Of a stretch of DNA of 64,000 nt, positions 45,701 to 56,240 are shown in pieces. The stretch covers positions 24,957,447 to 25,021,446 of the forward strand of contig NC_092698.1 of NCBI RefSeq assembly GCF_964275005.1. The letters are read 5' to 3'. The position numbers were made by a program, and so were the translations under genes. The stretch's first letter is position 1; each line of letters opens with the position of its first letter. Below the pieces are notes generated by a model. The model saw nothing but the letters and a program-made list of their open reading frames with translations, made no database searches and had not been told where the DNA came from. The stretch comes from Diadema setosum (lineage: Eukaryota; Echinodermata; Echinoidea; Diadematoida; Diadematidae).

Positions 45701-48650
45701 CGATATGCTCTGTAATTCCTTAATTCCACCTGAGCTCGAGATACTGTAATGCCTAATCGTATAGGTGTGTATTATAACAAACTATCTGACTATAGGGTAG
45801 CGTGTCAGTGACAGGAGATGAAGCATAAAACCAGGTAATATATGTATCACACCATGCGCTAGCTATATTTGGAGAATGTCGTTATGTATTTTTCTACCAT
45901 GCACCGAGAAGCACATATTAGTCATCTCCATATTTTTTTCCGTGGACTTTGTTTGTTTGGTTTGTTTGTTCTGTTTGTTCGTTTGTCTATTTTACTGTAT
46001 TTTAATCTGATCTCTCTGTTTATTTTACCAATGATTCCATATGCGTATACCTATACAGAAAGCAGTTCGATTCATTTTCTCTAGACATGCAGGTCTATAA
46101 TCTACGGCAAGATTTCTAAAATGCCTTCGCGCTATTAAATTCAGCGTATAGAAGCATATCGCATTTGAAGTACAGTTTAACTATTGGGAGCAGTGATTTA
46201 AAAAAAAAATGTTCGAAATATCACATTTGATGCATATGTGTACAATGTTGGTCATTTATATCACAAAACATCCTATACCATATAAACATTTCGCAATAAA
46301 GCCTGAAATATAAGGAGATAGCACTATTTTTCTCAATAAACCATAACTGCAGATGGTTTAGTCTACATTTTTTGTTCATTATAACTATTGTTCATATTTT
46401 GTTTATGTACTGATTCAATTTTTTCATTGGTTGTTTCTATCCCTGACTCACATTTTACAACTATTTTGAAGCACTAACGCTGGGTTTTTGTTTCATCTGC
46501 AAATGGTAAATAATGCCTTTCACGCACAGCAATGTAATCAAGCAATTATTCTTCATTGGTTCTTACAGTTGCGATTTGGCATGATTAAAAGTTCTGCCGG
46601 ATAGGAGGAGAAGAACGAGTTCTTAGAACAATCTTCCTCCCGTAACTTTCAGCTGGTGTAGTCACGCAGATATCGATTTATTGCCTCCATTCGCTCTCCG
46701 TTATCTCTTTAATTAGCTCCCATCGTGTGGTGCACAATGAGGTCTCCATTCAAAGAAACCCTTAGCTCTGAACCTAACAAAAGGTAAGGAACCCTTTAAA
46801 GGACGCTGTTATCGATTTTCACATGAAATGCATCAGAAACGGCGCACACTACCTGCCGTATTTACATTCAATAGTCATTCGCTCTGTATGTGATGTGAGC
46901 AGAATGGGTTTGATTACGGGGATTTCGACAACAAAAGCTACTGTTGCTCGGCGACCAACCTCAGAGAAATGTAGAAGATTCCTTCATTTTTGTTTCTAGT
47001 TTAGTTTACACGTATTTTTTTTTAGTAAGCCTAGCCTCAGCTCATGAAGGCGTACCACTAAATTCTTAAGACTAACCGCGAATAGAAGATCTTATTACGA
47101 AACTACACAAGAGTAAACTTTGTCACATCGCTCTTCAATAGAAGATGCACATGTAATATTGATATAATCATAGCAAGCTTCTGTCTTTAACAGCTACGTG
47201 ATATATACACGTCAAATGATAGTGATAAAACCCAAGAGCATACAATAGAGGCAGCACCTCCTCCCCCTCCCCTTCCCCACCTTTAAAATAAGACGACCTT
47301 TATCAGACGGACAAGATGGTTTTGCGATTGTTCTTTAAAAAATGAAAGATACCTTGCATAACTTGTAATATTATTTTACTGTAATCGCATTGTAAGACGT
47401 ACTAGTGTGTATTATATACAAATGTTTTGGACCTTCAGTGTTGTGTTCTTTATAGTAATGACCGGTAGCTTAACGACGGCTTTAATTGATATCTTTAACA
47501 AGTGTCAAAGAATAGAGGGGAAAATGGGTTCTTCTTCGCCCTGTTGCATTGGCTGTTAATTGCCCCACAAGGGAAACTTTACAATATTAACCGGAATTCG
47601 TTTTGAAAGAGAAATGACGCGAAAACTTCCGGCTCTGAGCAGAAAGCCGAAGATTACACGAATACCCCTTTAGCCCGGCTCCGCTTATGACAGTGGAGAC
47701 AGTTATTGTGTGAGCTACATCGGTCGCTTCTTCAAGGACAAGTAGGCTTATAATTTTCCATTAAAGTCCATCAAGGTTCTTTGCAGAGAAAAATAAAGGT
47801 ATGACGTCAGTGAAGCAATAAGCAATTTTAAAGTCCTTCCTGGTCCCGGTATAACGGACCTCAAACCCAGAGTACCCATCAGAAGCCGGATAAGTGAACC
47901 AATACATAATTCAAGGCGGCGTTGTAACAGAGATCGGGAGTCGCTTATTAAAGAAAGACAGAGGGGGAGGGGAAAGAAATTGATGTCACGCTCAATTGTG
48001 CACAAAGTGTGTAAGTATATAGGCAAGTAGGCAATAAATAGTTAATTAACAAGGTTATATAGAAAAGACATCAAACACTGGGCAGGTTATATCTGCGTAA
48101 TACTGGTGGAGCCTAGGCTCAACTGCTTCCATGAAAGTAGTAAGTCAGTGAAGAACAGAACACGGAAAGTTTTATGACATTGCGCCACTATCATGCCTCA
48201 ACTCATCGACAAGCTCCAGCGACTCTCTAGCGTACTGAAGTACGAAGCAGATCATGTCGTTGCCAAGCAACGGGCACCGCCATCACTCCAAAACGGGAGT
48301 TTGAGCGGGACTTCAAAACCGAGTCGTTTGGTCTCCGTATAAAAACGCACGCCAAAAGCTGACTAAACAGAAGTTTTCCTTCCGTGATATACCCTGTCAT
48401 TTTGTTCTCTCTTGTACGTCTTCTTGCCATCAAGACTGCATTTTTTATTACTATTTTGCATTTTCTCTACGTCATGAATTACGAGCATCGATATTCAAAT
48501 CATCTTATCGATGTTTCAATGAGATGCTCATTCGAAAGCTCATTATAAGTTAAGATAATAATATTTGTACGTTTCTGAAGACTTTGAACACTCCGCCAAG
48601 GGTGTTGGTATGTACGTGTACTTGCAAAATGCTGTTTCTTCGTCTGCTGT

Positions 48651-48684
<34 letters not shown>

Positions 48685-50098
48685 CCATCTCATCAAATGA
48701 GGCAAATTTTATGCCAATAATCACCTCACAAGACGAAAGAGGCGTTTACAAGAAAGGAGCAATCGTGTCCGCTGTATTCATGCTCACTGGAACCACATAA
48801 AACACAACCACAACAACAAAACAGAACAAAACCGTTAAGTAATGGTAGCCATTATGTCATTGCTCGCTTTGTTCCCGTGTGAGATCGTTAATAATCTCTG
48901 GGGGAAAAAGAAAAGAAAAGGGGTTGACTGAGATGCAGACAATGGCGGCCTCAAAAGCCATCATTAAGAGGTCCAAATGGCACCTACCTAATGATGTCAT
49001 TAATGAGTCTGCAGTAGCACAAAATACACATTTTCAGTGATTAAAGGCCTCGTGTTGGTTGTTCAGCGTTGGTCTCCTTTAAAATAAACATTTCCTGGCA
49101 AGTAGGCCTATCACACACTCATACACTTGTAAGTAAAAAAAAAAAAGAATAAAAAGAATAAAAAGTCGATCGTAACTCTCTGAATACTCCATGCTGATTG
49201 CCCAATATTGACTTTTTATACGTATAATTTTCTACCTTAAGTTTAACTCCCATCTTTTTATGTAACAGGACCCTGCTTGATAGGCCTACATGTACTAACA
49301 TTGATGCAGCGATGGTACAGATTGCTTCATTGTATCTCGAGTACAGTAATAGTTTCAAATATGGCATGTTTTCACCTCGACAGATTTTATACCTCACTAA
49401 TAAGAGTAGATATAACGATTCGTATTAGTCACTGTTTGGGTTTTTTTTTTCATTTTTCGTGTCACGAGGTAAATGTGGACTGAATAATCATGATGTTGAT
49501 ATCGTCGAAAGGCTGACTATCGCAATTTACGCAGCCTTTGATATGCACATGTCAGAGTTATGTTGTTGACCAAGCACAGTCGCTCTGCACAGTTGTAATG
49601 GATCAGAGCCTATTGGCTTTGTGATAGCCATTTTCTAGAGTCAGTCAAATGAATAAACTGACCACGTTCACACAATGGCATACCTATGTATCAGAATCAA
49701 TTAAAAAGTTAACAGTATATATGATAATGCCAGTCCTTTATTTCTAGTTTCATTATCTATAAGTTTACAAATCAATTAAAGCTGAAAACAATTGGAACGA
49801 AGATAATGACGTTTGATCTACTATATAGTATAATGAGGTGAGTCCCTTTTTGATAGGAGGGAATGTAAAATTGTGTTGACTTCCTTAGAGAAACGAGAAA
49901 TCATGGTCTTATCAGATTCGAGGGGGCGGACATTGTTTCAACTAGAATTTTGCAAATATTCTTTGATTGCGGGCAAAGTGTAATGGCCACTTAAACTGGT
50001 AATAAGACCCTTTTTACTCGTTTGTTTCGCAATGTCCACTAAAGTAACTCGAACGAACGTTAATGGCATACCACAAGGCCGTAACATGGACAAAATCA

Positions 50099-50152
<54 letters not shown>

Positions 50153-52210
50153 CACACACAAGTCAACGACAAGATACAATAGAATACGACCTTGTTTGTA
50201 TTCGGCAATTCGTTTTACGCAAGATTTGTTGGATATGTGATCTGAGTCAATTGTATATTGTGCATGTATGCCATTTGTCTATACCCTGAGAGCTATGTTA
50301 TTTTCGTGTGTAGATATTTATATTTCCACGTACATGACGTACATGATTTTACCCACCCTCGCTCTCTCTCTCTCACTCCTGTAGCTACTCCCTCCCCATC
50401 GAACTTTTCTCCCACTGTCTTTAATCTGTATGTGTCTTTCTATTTATTACTCGAACTGATCTAGACTATACTGTTATCGAGCTTTCTTGGCAACCGAAGA
50501 ATGTGCGATCAACTTCTCTACTCAGTGACACTGTTGTATTGCTGGGGTCATCCCACGAGATCGACACCCACAAGTCATACAGCCCATGAGTTCGACACTA
50601 CATAGGTAAAAGCGAGTTCGATGGATACAACACGGGGTCTCGTGGGCCTTGTTTGCCCAGTGTCGAACTCATAGCCTGTATGACTCGCGAGCTGTGTGAT
50701 TCGTGGGTGTCGGTCTTGTGACGTGCACCCGTATTGCTTACTGTCATTGATGTTCAGTTCAGTTGCAGATCACATCATTCTTAGAAAAAATGAGAATAAA
50801 TCAATCAGATGCATTTCCTGACGAGACAATGTCTATCATGTCTATACAAAAGATGTTCTTTTTCCCCTCATTTCATGATACTGATAACGGCGTTCATTGT
50901 GTTAAAGCAAATCGCGGTGAAAGCTAGCATAATAAATATGCGGACTATACAAAAATATTGTAGATTGATCAATTTCTCTTAAAAAAGTATGGTGCATTAT
51001 TGTGGTGAGGATGATAATCATAATAACAATAGTGACAATTACTGCAATTATAACCGTTGTGATGTTGATGATGATTAGTATTTCTTTGGCATTGTGTATT
51101 CAACAGTTTCATCGTCACAATTACCGTCATCACATCAATACTTTTCATATGAACTTCGTTATCACCGTAATGATTAGACGACAATCAACCTAAAATTCGA
51201 AAACACGATGCTTTCTAAACTGTGCATGTTTATAAAAACTCAGCTGTGACATAGATATAGATGAAAACCAGATCAACAATGTGGTGGAAGTAGTATGTCA
51301 GTGCGTGTGTTAGTCACGTCACACAAAGCAATTCGATTTAATGGGATCAGTTTTCAGTCAGGCGATAGACGTATATACAATGGGATTGAAACACAACAAC
51401 AACGAAATGCACTTGGTTTCAACTACAGATTAATATCTTTCAGAGAGAAAAGACAGGCGTGTGTGTTACGATATTCAGAAGTGTCATGAAAGATCGATGT
51501 GTAGGGAAAGGAAAAATTAAGATTGTGATGTCATTCAAATAAAGAAATTGAAAGCGATATGTTCCCAATTAATGGACGAATGAAACAGATCTCCACACAT
51601 ATAGTACAGAAATAGAAAAAGAAAGAACTGTTGATAGAGCTATAGTATATAACTTTGGAACCTCCGCTAACACTGCAATGCACACAGACTTTATGACGTG
51701 AAAGAAAAGCTATTGACCTACTTTTCTTTCCTCTTCAGCATCGTAGTCCTCGTCGTCATCGACATCGATCTGTAGCTCGCCACCAACCACGTACGATCTC
51801 GACGAACTCGGTCTCGCCGATCCGGACCTCGGATATTTCCCTGATCCGCTGAACGAGCCGCCGTCGCCGTGGAAACCATCCTTTTCCTCTTCCTCGTCGT
51901 CCTCCTCCTCGTCTATGATGTTGTCGAGTCTGGAAGCCGAATTTCTGAAACTAAGCTCCATCTCTACACTGTCGTCATCGCTATGGTCATCACTATCGCT
52001 ACCCTGATCAGCTCTACCATTCCCATCTTCAATGCCTAGCAATGGTGCAGCGTCCTGTTCAAGTGATATGATTTCTATCTCGTTAGAGTCTTCTATGTCC
52101 ACACCTCCCTCGTTGACCCGATAGCCATCGATTTCCATGTGATCGCTATCGGAAAGGGAGAGACGCGATTGGTCCATGTCCATTGTGTGGTTTTCGATCT
52201 GAATAGCCAT
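32476..52210 (-). CDS. CNBD2: CNBD2-like cyclic nucleotide-binding domain protein, 12 coding exons
   Basis: The vertebrate relative binds cAMP and is needed for sperm function. Twelve minus-strand exons join in phase: 52210-51722, 45112-45074, 43923-43702, 42946-42783, 41977-41821, 38758-38607, 37471-37333, 36323-35996, 35399-35180, 34390-34255, 33717-33270, 32852-32476 (956 aa). Residues 1-163 are acidic and disordered. About 177-250 is the family N-terminal block (RFRKAGRQVKF), and about 251-304 is WPEKARAVLQKAP with the RSLMRGLYSFRKYS helices. The first CNB domain runs from about 305 (YGRRRVVVRKGHPGFSFYFI) to the phosphate cassette GEIALIKDTRRKATVV (Glu358, Arg367). A second, degenerate CNB domain (about 408-720) is interrupted by a long charged, poly-Gln insertion. 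The tail is Ser/Arg-rich. Exons may be missing between 51.7 and 45.1 kb, and the 5' end is uncertain. Confidence 0.88.
33270..33717 (-). CDS. CNBD2: CNBD2-like exon: end of second CNB domain and basic helix
   Basis: Acceptor ttctaaccag and donor gtaaat. It encodes GIQGVLGHMPHLSVVSHG, then CELIRISMSKFREYADEETL, then LWRSFRKQNKWNNFKSGVV. The last block matches the vertebrate CNBD2 segment before its tail. A Ser/Thr/Gly-rich stretch follows. Confidence 0.9.
34255..34390 (-). CDS. CNBD2: CNBD2-like exon: second CNB domain strand block
   Basis: Acceptor ccttcttctag and donor gtaagt. It encodes LPDYITLGLETIKAPGVD and then AGVYIQVDALRPGDCF, aligning with the VGAYVKVHTVEQGE segment of vertebrate CNBD2. 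Confidence 0.9.
35180..35399 (-). CDS. CNBD2: CNBD2-like exon: highly charged insertion
   Basis: Acceptor tgaactacag and donor gtaagt. It encodes alternating acidic and Arg-rich stretches (NEVDDDDNERRIRSRSAT, SPGEDEDDDEDVELEESG). The exon is phase-compatible with both neighbours, which supports it although its sequence is low complexity. Confidence 0.8.
35996..36323 (-). CDS. CNBD2: CNBD2-like exon: poly-Gln insertion in second CNB domain
   Basis: The acceptor is gatgataatag and the donor is a weaker gtgtgt, set by phase. It begins GRADVLKLVDLAQLYM, continuing a CNB beta strand (vertebrate SKG..EVLRLLDL), and then enters a basic region and the tract QHQQQQQQQRQQ encoded by CAG/CAA codons. 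Confidence 0.87.
37025..37278 (+). mobile_element. tRNA-derived SINE in a CNBD2-like intron
   Basis: The head carries a pol III A box (TGGCATAGTGCA), an anticodon-like arm (ccgactcccaatcgg) and a B box (GAGTTCGATTCCCG). The body then reads gtgtgcaaatgggtacctgg and agcagtggcaacc, and the tail is rich in attatcaca. The block around gcaaatgggtacc recurs in many invertebrate SINEs. The head would carry CCC in the anticodon position. Confidence 0.78.
37333..37471 (-). CDS. CNBD2: CNBD2-like exon: start of second CNB domain
   Basis: Acceptor cccgaattcag and donor gtaacg. It encodes RMKIFSTWATENLEEISDMG, then the segment up to WLLIITK. It aligns with [20 protein letters not shown] of vertebrate CNBD2. 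Confidence 0.93.
37960..38041. repeat. Short palindromic repeat with ttaaccc/gggttaa-type ends
   Basis: ttaacccattccatactg and, inverted, cccgtatggaacaggttaa lie about 80 bases apart. It is one of several short TTAA-bounded palindromes in the window. Confidence 0.65.
38607..38758 (-). CDS. CNBD2: CNBD2-like exon: phosphate-binding cassette
   Basis: Acceptor ttcgaaccag and donor gtagga. It encodes EIALIKDTRRKATVVCLQD, TEFLVVDADEFFDNNL and then a helix ending YRLDFL. Joined to the previous exon it gives GASFGEIAL, the cassette that holds the cyclic phosphate, with the key Glu and Arg in register with PKA-type domains. Confidence 0.94.
39002..39165. mobile_element. hAT-like MITE (cagtggcggatccaga ends)
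   Basis: It starts CAGTGGCGGATCCAGAGGGG and ends in an inverted relative (tcttgatccgcccctg), with inner ggggcgcaac and gttgcgcccc also pairing. CAGTGGCGGA ends are characteristic of non-autonomous hAT elements. A clean 8-base target duplication is not visible. Confidence 0.72.
39640..39727. repeat. (CA)n(TA)n compound microsatellite
   Basis: A CA run followed by atctat and a TA run, inside the hAT-like element. It gives false open frames on both strands. Confidence 0.95.
39890..41095. repeat. Eight-copy minisatellite, 154-169 bp period
   Basis: The core gagcgagcgaagcgagcgag followed by cttgaaaattttgac recurs with cttg at 39931, 40099, 40264, 40418, 40579, 40744, 40913 and 41041. Between cores are repeats of cccaaaactcccgtttgtag, tttcgctttggaaatta and ggcgcaactgctggcaatta. 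The last unit is shortened. Long minus-strand frames (such as 39981-40760) only reflect the absence of stops in the unit. Confidence 0.93.
41421..41510. repeat. Short palindromic repeat, third copy
   Basis: It reads aacccattgaggacgggttg, then ttttgctacaacatgcattt, then atatacttgggacttgtccc. It is the same family as 12039-12119. Confidence 0.65.
41821..41977 (-). CDS. CNBD2: CNBD2-like exon: first CNB domain beta roll
   Basis: Acceptor ttgaaatag and donor gtaaac. It completes a Lys codon and encodes YGRRRVVVRKGHPGFSFYFI, FSGSVGVTLEEDEMNAFV and KKEVNILKKGASFG. It is the clearest match to CNBD2 in the gene. Confidence 0.95.
42783..42946 (-). CDS. CNBD2: CNBD2-like exon: helices before the first CNB domain
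   Basis: Acceptor gtttctcattacag and donor gtaagc (phase 2). It encodes FTWPEKARAVLQKAPADRTA, EDIRLVRSLMRGLYSFRKYS and SVLQDLICKVIRYA, aligning with the KPSWRTEDEIQAVCNIL segment of vertebrate CNBD2. Confidence 0.94.
43702..43923 (-). CDS. CNBD2: CNBD2-like exon: conserved N-terminal block
   Basis: The acceptor follows a strong pyrimidine tract (ctctcccctcgaatcctgcag) and the donor is gtaatt. It encodes PLDRFRKAGRQVKFMCGVQ and on to SFNATDYRSKYE, 74 codons in phase 0 at both ends. It corresponds to the CKMFRQGLRGF region of vertebrate CNBD2. Confidence 0.88.
44533..44553 (-). CDS. Possible 7-codon microexon of the CNBD2-like gene
   Basis: On the minus strand, cctcag precedes 21 bases encoding RSRDAAP, followed by the donor gtaagag. 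Both ends are phase 0, as required between the exons at 45074 and 43923. An acceptor nine bases earlier would add WPQ. The pyrimidine tract is poor, so this is only a candidate, and it is left out of the length count. Confidence 0.3.
45074..45112 (-). CDS. CNBD2: CNBD2-like 13-codon exon
   Basis: Acceptor ccttatcacag and a strong donor gtaagttcc bound 39 bases encoding SKDDEVYRTSSLS, phase 0 at both ends. No domain is recognised. Support comes from good splice sites and phase fit only. Confidence 0.6.
45541..45626. repeat. (GTTT)n microsatellite and T run
   Basis: A run of gttt tetranucleotides followed by ggttggttg and poly-T, in an intron of the CNBD2-like gene. Confidence 0.9.
46187..46520. 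repeat. Unclassified dispersed repeat, copy 2
   Basis: This is the partner of 8160-8510 in the same orientation: gggagcagtgattt, atcacaaaacatcc, tttctcaataaaccataact and gggtttttgtttcatctgc. It lies in the largest intron of the CNBD2-like gene (45113-51721), where I see no other exon. That intron also holds microsatellites at 48650-48682 and 50098-50150. Confidence 0.8.
50098..50160. repeat. (CA)n microsatellite
   Basis: A CA run with one tg interruption. Another TG/GC run lies at 48650-48682. Confidence 0.95.
50548..50732. repeat. Inverted-repeat element rich in gagttcgacac (copy 2)
   Basis: It starts cacgagatcgacacccacaa and ends in the reverse complement (cgtgggtgtcggtcttgtga). It shares its words with 5130-5450. 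Confidence 0.65.
51722..52210 (-). CDS. CNBD2: CNBD2-like first confident exon: acidic disordered N-terminus
   Basis: I place the start at 52210 because GCCATGG is an ideal initiation context. An ATG two codons upstream is also in frame. The 163 codons are dominated by Asp, Glu and Ser (IDEEEDDEEEEKDG, VDDDEDYDAEEE) and end at a good donor gtaggt in phase 0. No domain is known. The frame is open upstream to a stop near 52290, so the exon could begin at 52264 after an acceptor (gaacag) and be joined to upstream exons. Membership in this gene is inferred from position, strand and phase. Confidence 0.65.
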
Positions 52211-52887
52211 GGCGGTCATCAGATTCTCATCGTCCACGCCGGGTAAGAAAGATATCCATTGTTTCTGTTCATGAGCTGATGCCCCCGATTATTGACGGGG
52301 TTTGACAATTTTCGTGCAATATTGTTCAACCTAAACAACGATTGTTCTTGGTACCCTTATGATCGATGAGCCTCATCTATTCTCGATGCAGTCGGTGTCT
52401 TGAGTTTTTTTGTTCGACGACTTGTTTTGATTATCTGTTGGTGGTTGTTGTGCTAACACCGAGGCACCGACGTGAGAAATCTTCTTGTTCTACTTGATGA
52501 AAGCAGTTCGTGTCCTTTGCTGCATTATTCATGAATGACGTCAAATAACATTACGCAGATATGAGTTGGAGAGGAGAGCTGATCGAACACGCGCATCTCA
52601 CGCACCGAGCATAACTTCGAATTCTGAATAATCTCTCATGAAAAAGCGGTATTACACGCGCAAGATGTCAGACGAGGAAAATGTGTACCCAAATTACCCG
52701 AATACATCATTACAACGAAGGCTATTATGACGTGGATAGGCTTGCTTTACCCTCCGAAACCATTGTCATGCGGTGATCGTCTGCCGTATACGAACACTGC
52801 CTGTCGATCAGTCAATATTTCAGTCGATGGAGTTCGTCCCTGGAGACGCAACGTTATGTCTGCAAAAAAGATGCAAAATACGGCAGG

Positions 52888-53376
52888 TTAAACGATGTAT
52901 ACGCTTGTCATAAATTCTTCGTTGACATAATTAGTATACTCGCGCAAACGTGTTCGACGCCTGCGTGCTATGCCAAAGTGGCACTGACTATAACATAGGC
53001 CGGTAATTTGCCGAGTCCATCCGTGCAAGTCGACAGAAATTCCCTTTTGCATGTACATGTACACATGACACACTGTGCAAGATCCTAGCAACGTAAAGAA
53101 AATAGCGGCACTTAACGCGCCCTTGTAAGCTATAAAGAGAGCAATGCTCTCATAAAGGTATCCGTTTTCGTCATCAGTGCTGCTTTCGAATTCTATATGG
53201 TCGTGTGGTAGTGGGGTACTACGCAAGTTGAGACATACGCGTTGTATATGGTTATTGTCTTTATACGATGATTCCGCACTAACTAATCTAACACGCTGTA
53301 ATGTACACCATCTCCACTTCATTAGCGGACCTCCCTCACAGGATCCCATCATACTGGGCTCTGAACCTGGGGACAT
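52888..53376 (-). CDS. Hypothetical single-span membrane protein (unproven ORF)
   Basis: A 162-codon frame on the minus strand starting MSPGSEPSMMG. It has one probable membrane segment near residues 80-102 (ALSAAIFFTLLGSCTVCHVY) and a basic patch (ARRRRTRLREY). No family is recognised. A frame of this length can arise by chance in a window this size. It lies between the CNBD2-like exons and the upstream exon pair, on the same strand. Confidence 0.2.
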   Translation of the reverse strand: MSPGSEPSMMGSCEGGPLMKWRWCTLQRVRLVSAESSYKDNNHIQRVCLNLRSTPLPHDHIEFESSTDDENGYLYESIALFIAYKGALSAAIFFTLLGSCTVCHVYMYMQKGISVDLHGWTRQITGLCYSQCHFGIARRRRTRLREYTNYVNEEFMTSVYIV

Positions 53377-56072
53377 TTTGTTCTCCTGTTAATCTCATAG
53401 ATAGGTGGCGAGAGGCATTGTAAATTACGTAATGTCGGCACCGAGAAATATCGAATGTCCTTGAGGATGCAGTGGCAACCCAAAATAACCAGAGTACCAT
53501 GTAAAGTAGCAACAACAACAAAAAATGAGACAAGGCGTTAATTCATCATTTTGACACTATTTTAAGGTTTTAGTAAAATCGTCATTACATTTGGTCATAA
53601 ATTATCATGTTTCTTCTCGGAAATCTTTCAAATGAGTTATTTCAACATGGTCCAAATTTTTATTTTTGATCAACATATACCAAGGAAAAATCGTCGTTTC
53701 TGTGCAGTGTCGATATACCCTATTGTCTCGTAAACACCATCTTATGGTAAAATGACATTGTAAATTTAACATCTGCGAGGATTTTTTTTTCTTTTTGGGG
53801 AGGGGTGTGTCTAATGTGAGATTTAGAATTCCTTGTCATGAAAACAAAGGCCCGTGGTCTCATACAGTGTAATAGACCTTAGACGCACAATATTTATGAA
53901 AATGACCTGCATTCCACAAGATGAAGCTACTTTAGATTCAACATTATTCCAGCCTGCACCTCTGTGTGCCACCAACAGAACTCCGAAACGCTGACGTGAG
54001 GTGGCGCTCTCATCTCATTACCCAAATCGCGATCGGGATACAGTAGCATTCCTACGTTGTAGATCTCACACCTGTAACTTATTCGCCGTAGAGGCATGAG
54101 TTATAATGAATGCTCATAAACGAATGTTTTGATAAATAAGCCAGCGAAGTTTGAATGGCTTGATATTACATATCTCTTAAAACTATGTCACTTCCATGTT
54201 TACTTCCATGTTTCCAGGTATGAATAAACTTGATTCACATGGGCCATGATATTATTTGAAAGGAGGTTTCAAGCTCAAATTTACGACATTATTCTCTGCA
54301 AAATTTTAGACGTGTAGCTTTTAGTTGTCCAAGTGGCCCTTTAATGAATAGTTACAATCATACGGTCTTTGCGAAAAGGGAATTGTAATTCATGGTTGAT
54401 AAGTGTCCGAACACAAATATCACAGGGATGAACAGTATCAGAAGCAATGCTCGGTTGGATAATCATATTATACATGTTACGAATGTTGTCGATTGGATAT
54501 TACATGCTGTATGCGTGTTACATGTCTGTGGCGAGTTTGTAAGGACGTTCCCGAATTGTCGCATCCATCCAAATCACATGTAAAACCCTAAGTACATCGT
54601 CCTATCAGTTTGCCGAACATGCTTTGGGCGAAAATCTCCTCAGAGACCACTTACATGTATGACACTTTCAATTTTCAATTCAGTATGGCGTTAATCCACG
54701 TCCCACCTGTAAAGTGGGATACACTAAAAATTCGTAACTAAGTAAAATGTACCAAGAAAATCGTGAGCGATCAGGTTCAGTTCAGTCACCATAGTCTGAT
54801 CTGCAGTAGCAGTTATTATGTTTGTCGTGTAGCGACAGGCCCTTTGGAATCAATCAATGTACCAGAGCACATGTTCTTCTTGTCATTAAGCTACACTTGT
54901 ATACAATGGATGGTATGGTATACGGGTACTTTTATAAACAGTTGGCCAAATAGAAGATATATGTTTCAAAATGTGCACTCAGTAGATCTGCTGGCGGCTA
55001 AAATCTATTCAAAATTAAAATCTGCAAACATTGGCTCACGAAAATAATATAACTTTCTTTTTAGTCTTATCGTATCAACGAAGTGAGATGACTATCAGGT
55101 CGATAAACAGAAATGTACTACTTCGATTCGACATTCCAGTGTAATCTACGTAGACCTACACTCTTGAACGACAGAAGAGTCTTTGAAAACTTACCAATGC
55201 TGTTGTAGGTCCTTCGTGAAGTCAAATACATAGGCGTGTGATGCACAACTACGGATGCCAGCTCGGTAAAGGGAAGCGAGATCTGATTTTACTCTCCTCA
55301 TCGCCACATCTAAATCTAACGGCGACCAGGCAATCGAATATTAGTCGAAGAGGATACCGCTACACGTCTAACACTCGCAGGAGCCGGTATCAAAATCGCC
55401 CCATTGATCAGCGAAAACAGAAGCTCCTCACACATGTACGCTGATCTCTGTATCAAGCAGTAATCCATTGAGCCTCACGCATTCTCCACGAAATCAACAA
55501 AAACATTTCATTCAAAGGGGGATTAACGGATGGGTAGCGGGGCAGAGTGAAAAGGGAGATATTGAACAGAGGAATGAAGAGAGTTAAAGACGAGGGGCAG
55601 ATTAGGGTCGAATTTTGCAAAGGGGCGGCACTCGGGACAAAGGGTTTAATAAAGGGGATGCCAACTCACAAGGAAATGAAAATAGGTGGTTGCCTTTGTT
55701 TGAAACTGAACTTTGGACGCAGAGGCCTCATTTTGTATCATGACGTGATACACAAAGTAATGTCGTAATTGTACTATGATTATATCACCATCATTCATTT
55801 TCCATGTTGTGCGTGTGTTCAAAATGAAGTCTTAAACGGTCTTCATAACAACTTTTCATGATTAGGCGAAATATTCGCCACCCAGCTAATTGCATCGCTT
55901 ATCAGTTGTTCATTCTCAGTGGGACATTTTGGAATGAAGGGCCTCTGTGATAAATCCCTACCTGAAATTTTCTAGCAATTTTCATTTCCGTTCATAGAGC
56001 CGATGGAAAATATTGTCAGTGCACATAACTCAAGATGAATTGATGATATGAATCCAGAAGGAGAGGGTGTAA

Positions 56073-56240
56073 AAAAAAATGGGAAGGAGGGGCAGGAGGA
56101 GGAGGAGGAGGGGAGGAGGAGGAGGAGGAGGAGGAGGAGGAGGGGAGGGGGAGGGGTGGTGAGAACGGGAGGAGGAGGAGGAGGAGGAGGAGGGGAGGGG
56201 TAGGGGTGATGAGAACGGGAGGAGGAGGAGGAGGGAGAAG
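56073..56240. repeat. (GGA)n purine-rich tract
   Basis: Long runs of ggagga with ggggagg interruptions. The block gtgagaacgggaggagg recurs at 56158 and, with one change, at 56206, showing internal duplication. Nearly one strand only holds purines. Confidence 0.92.

Noticed and set aside
47748-48026. 92-codon minus-strand frame rich in Leu and Arg
   Set aside because: It resembles a signal or membrane peptide only in composition. It has no splice sites in phase with the CNBD2-like exons.
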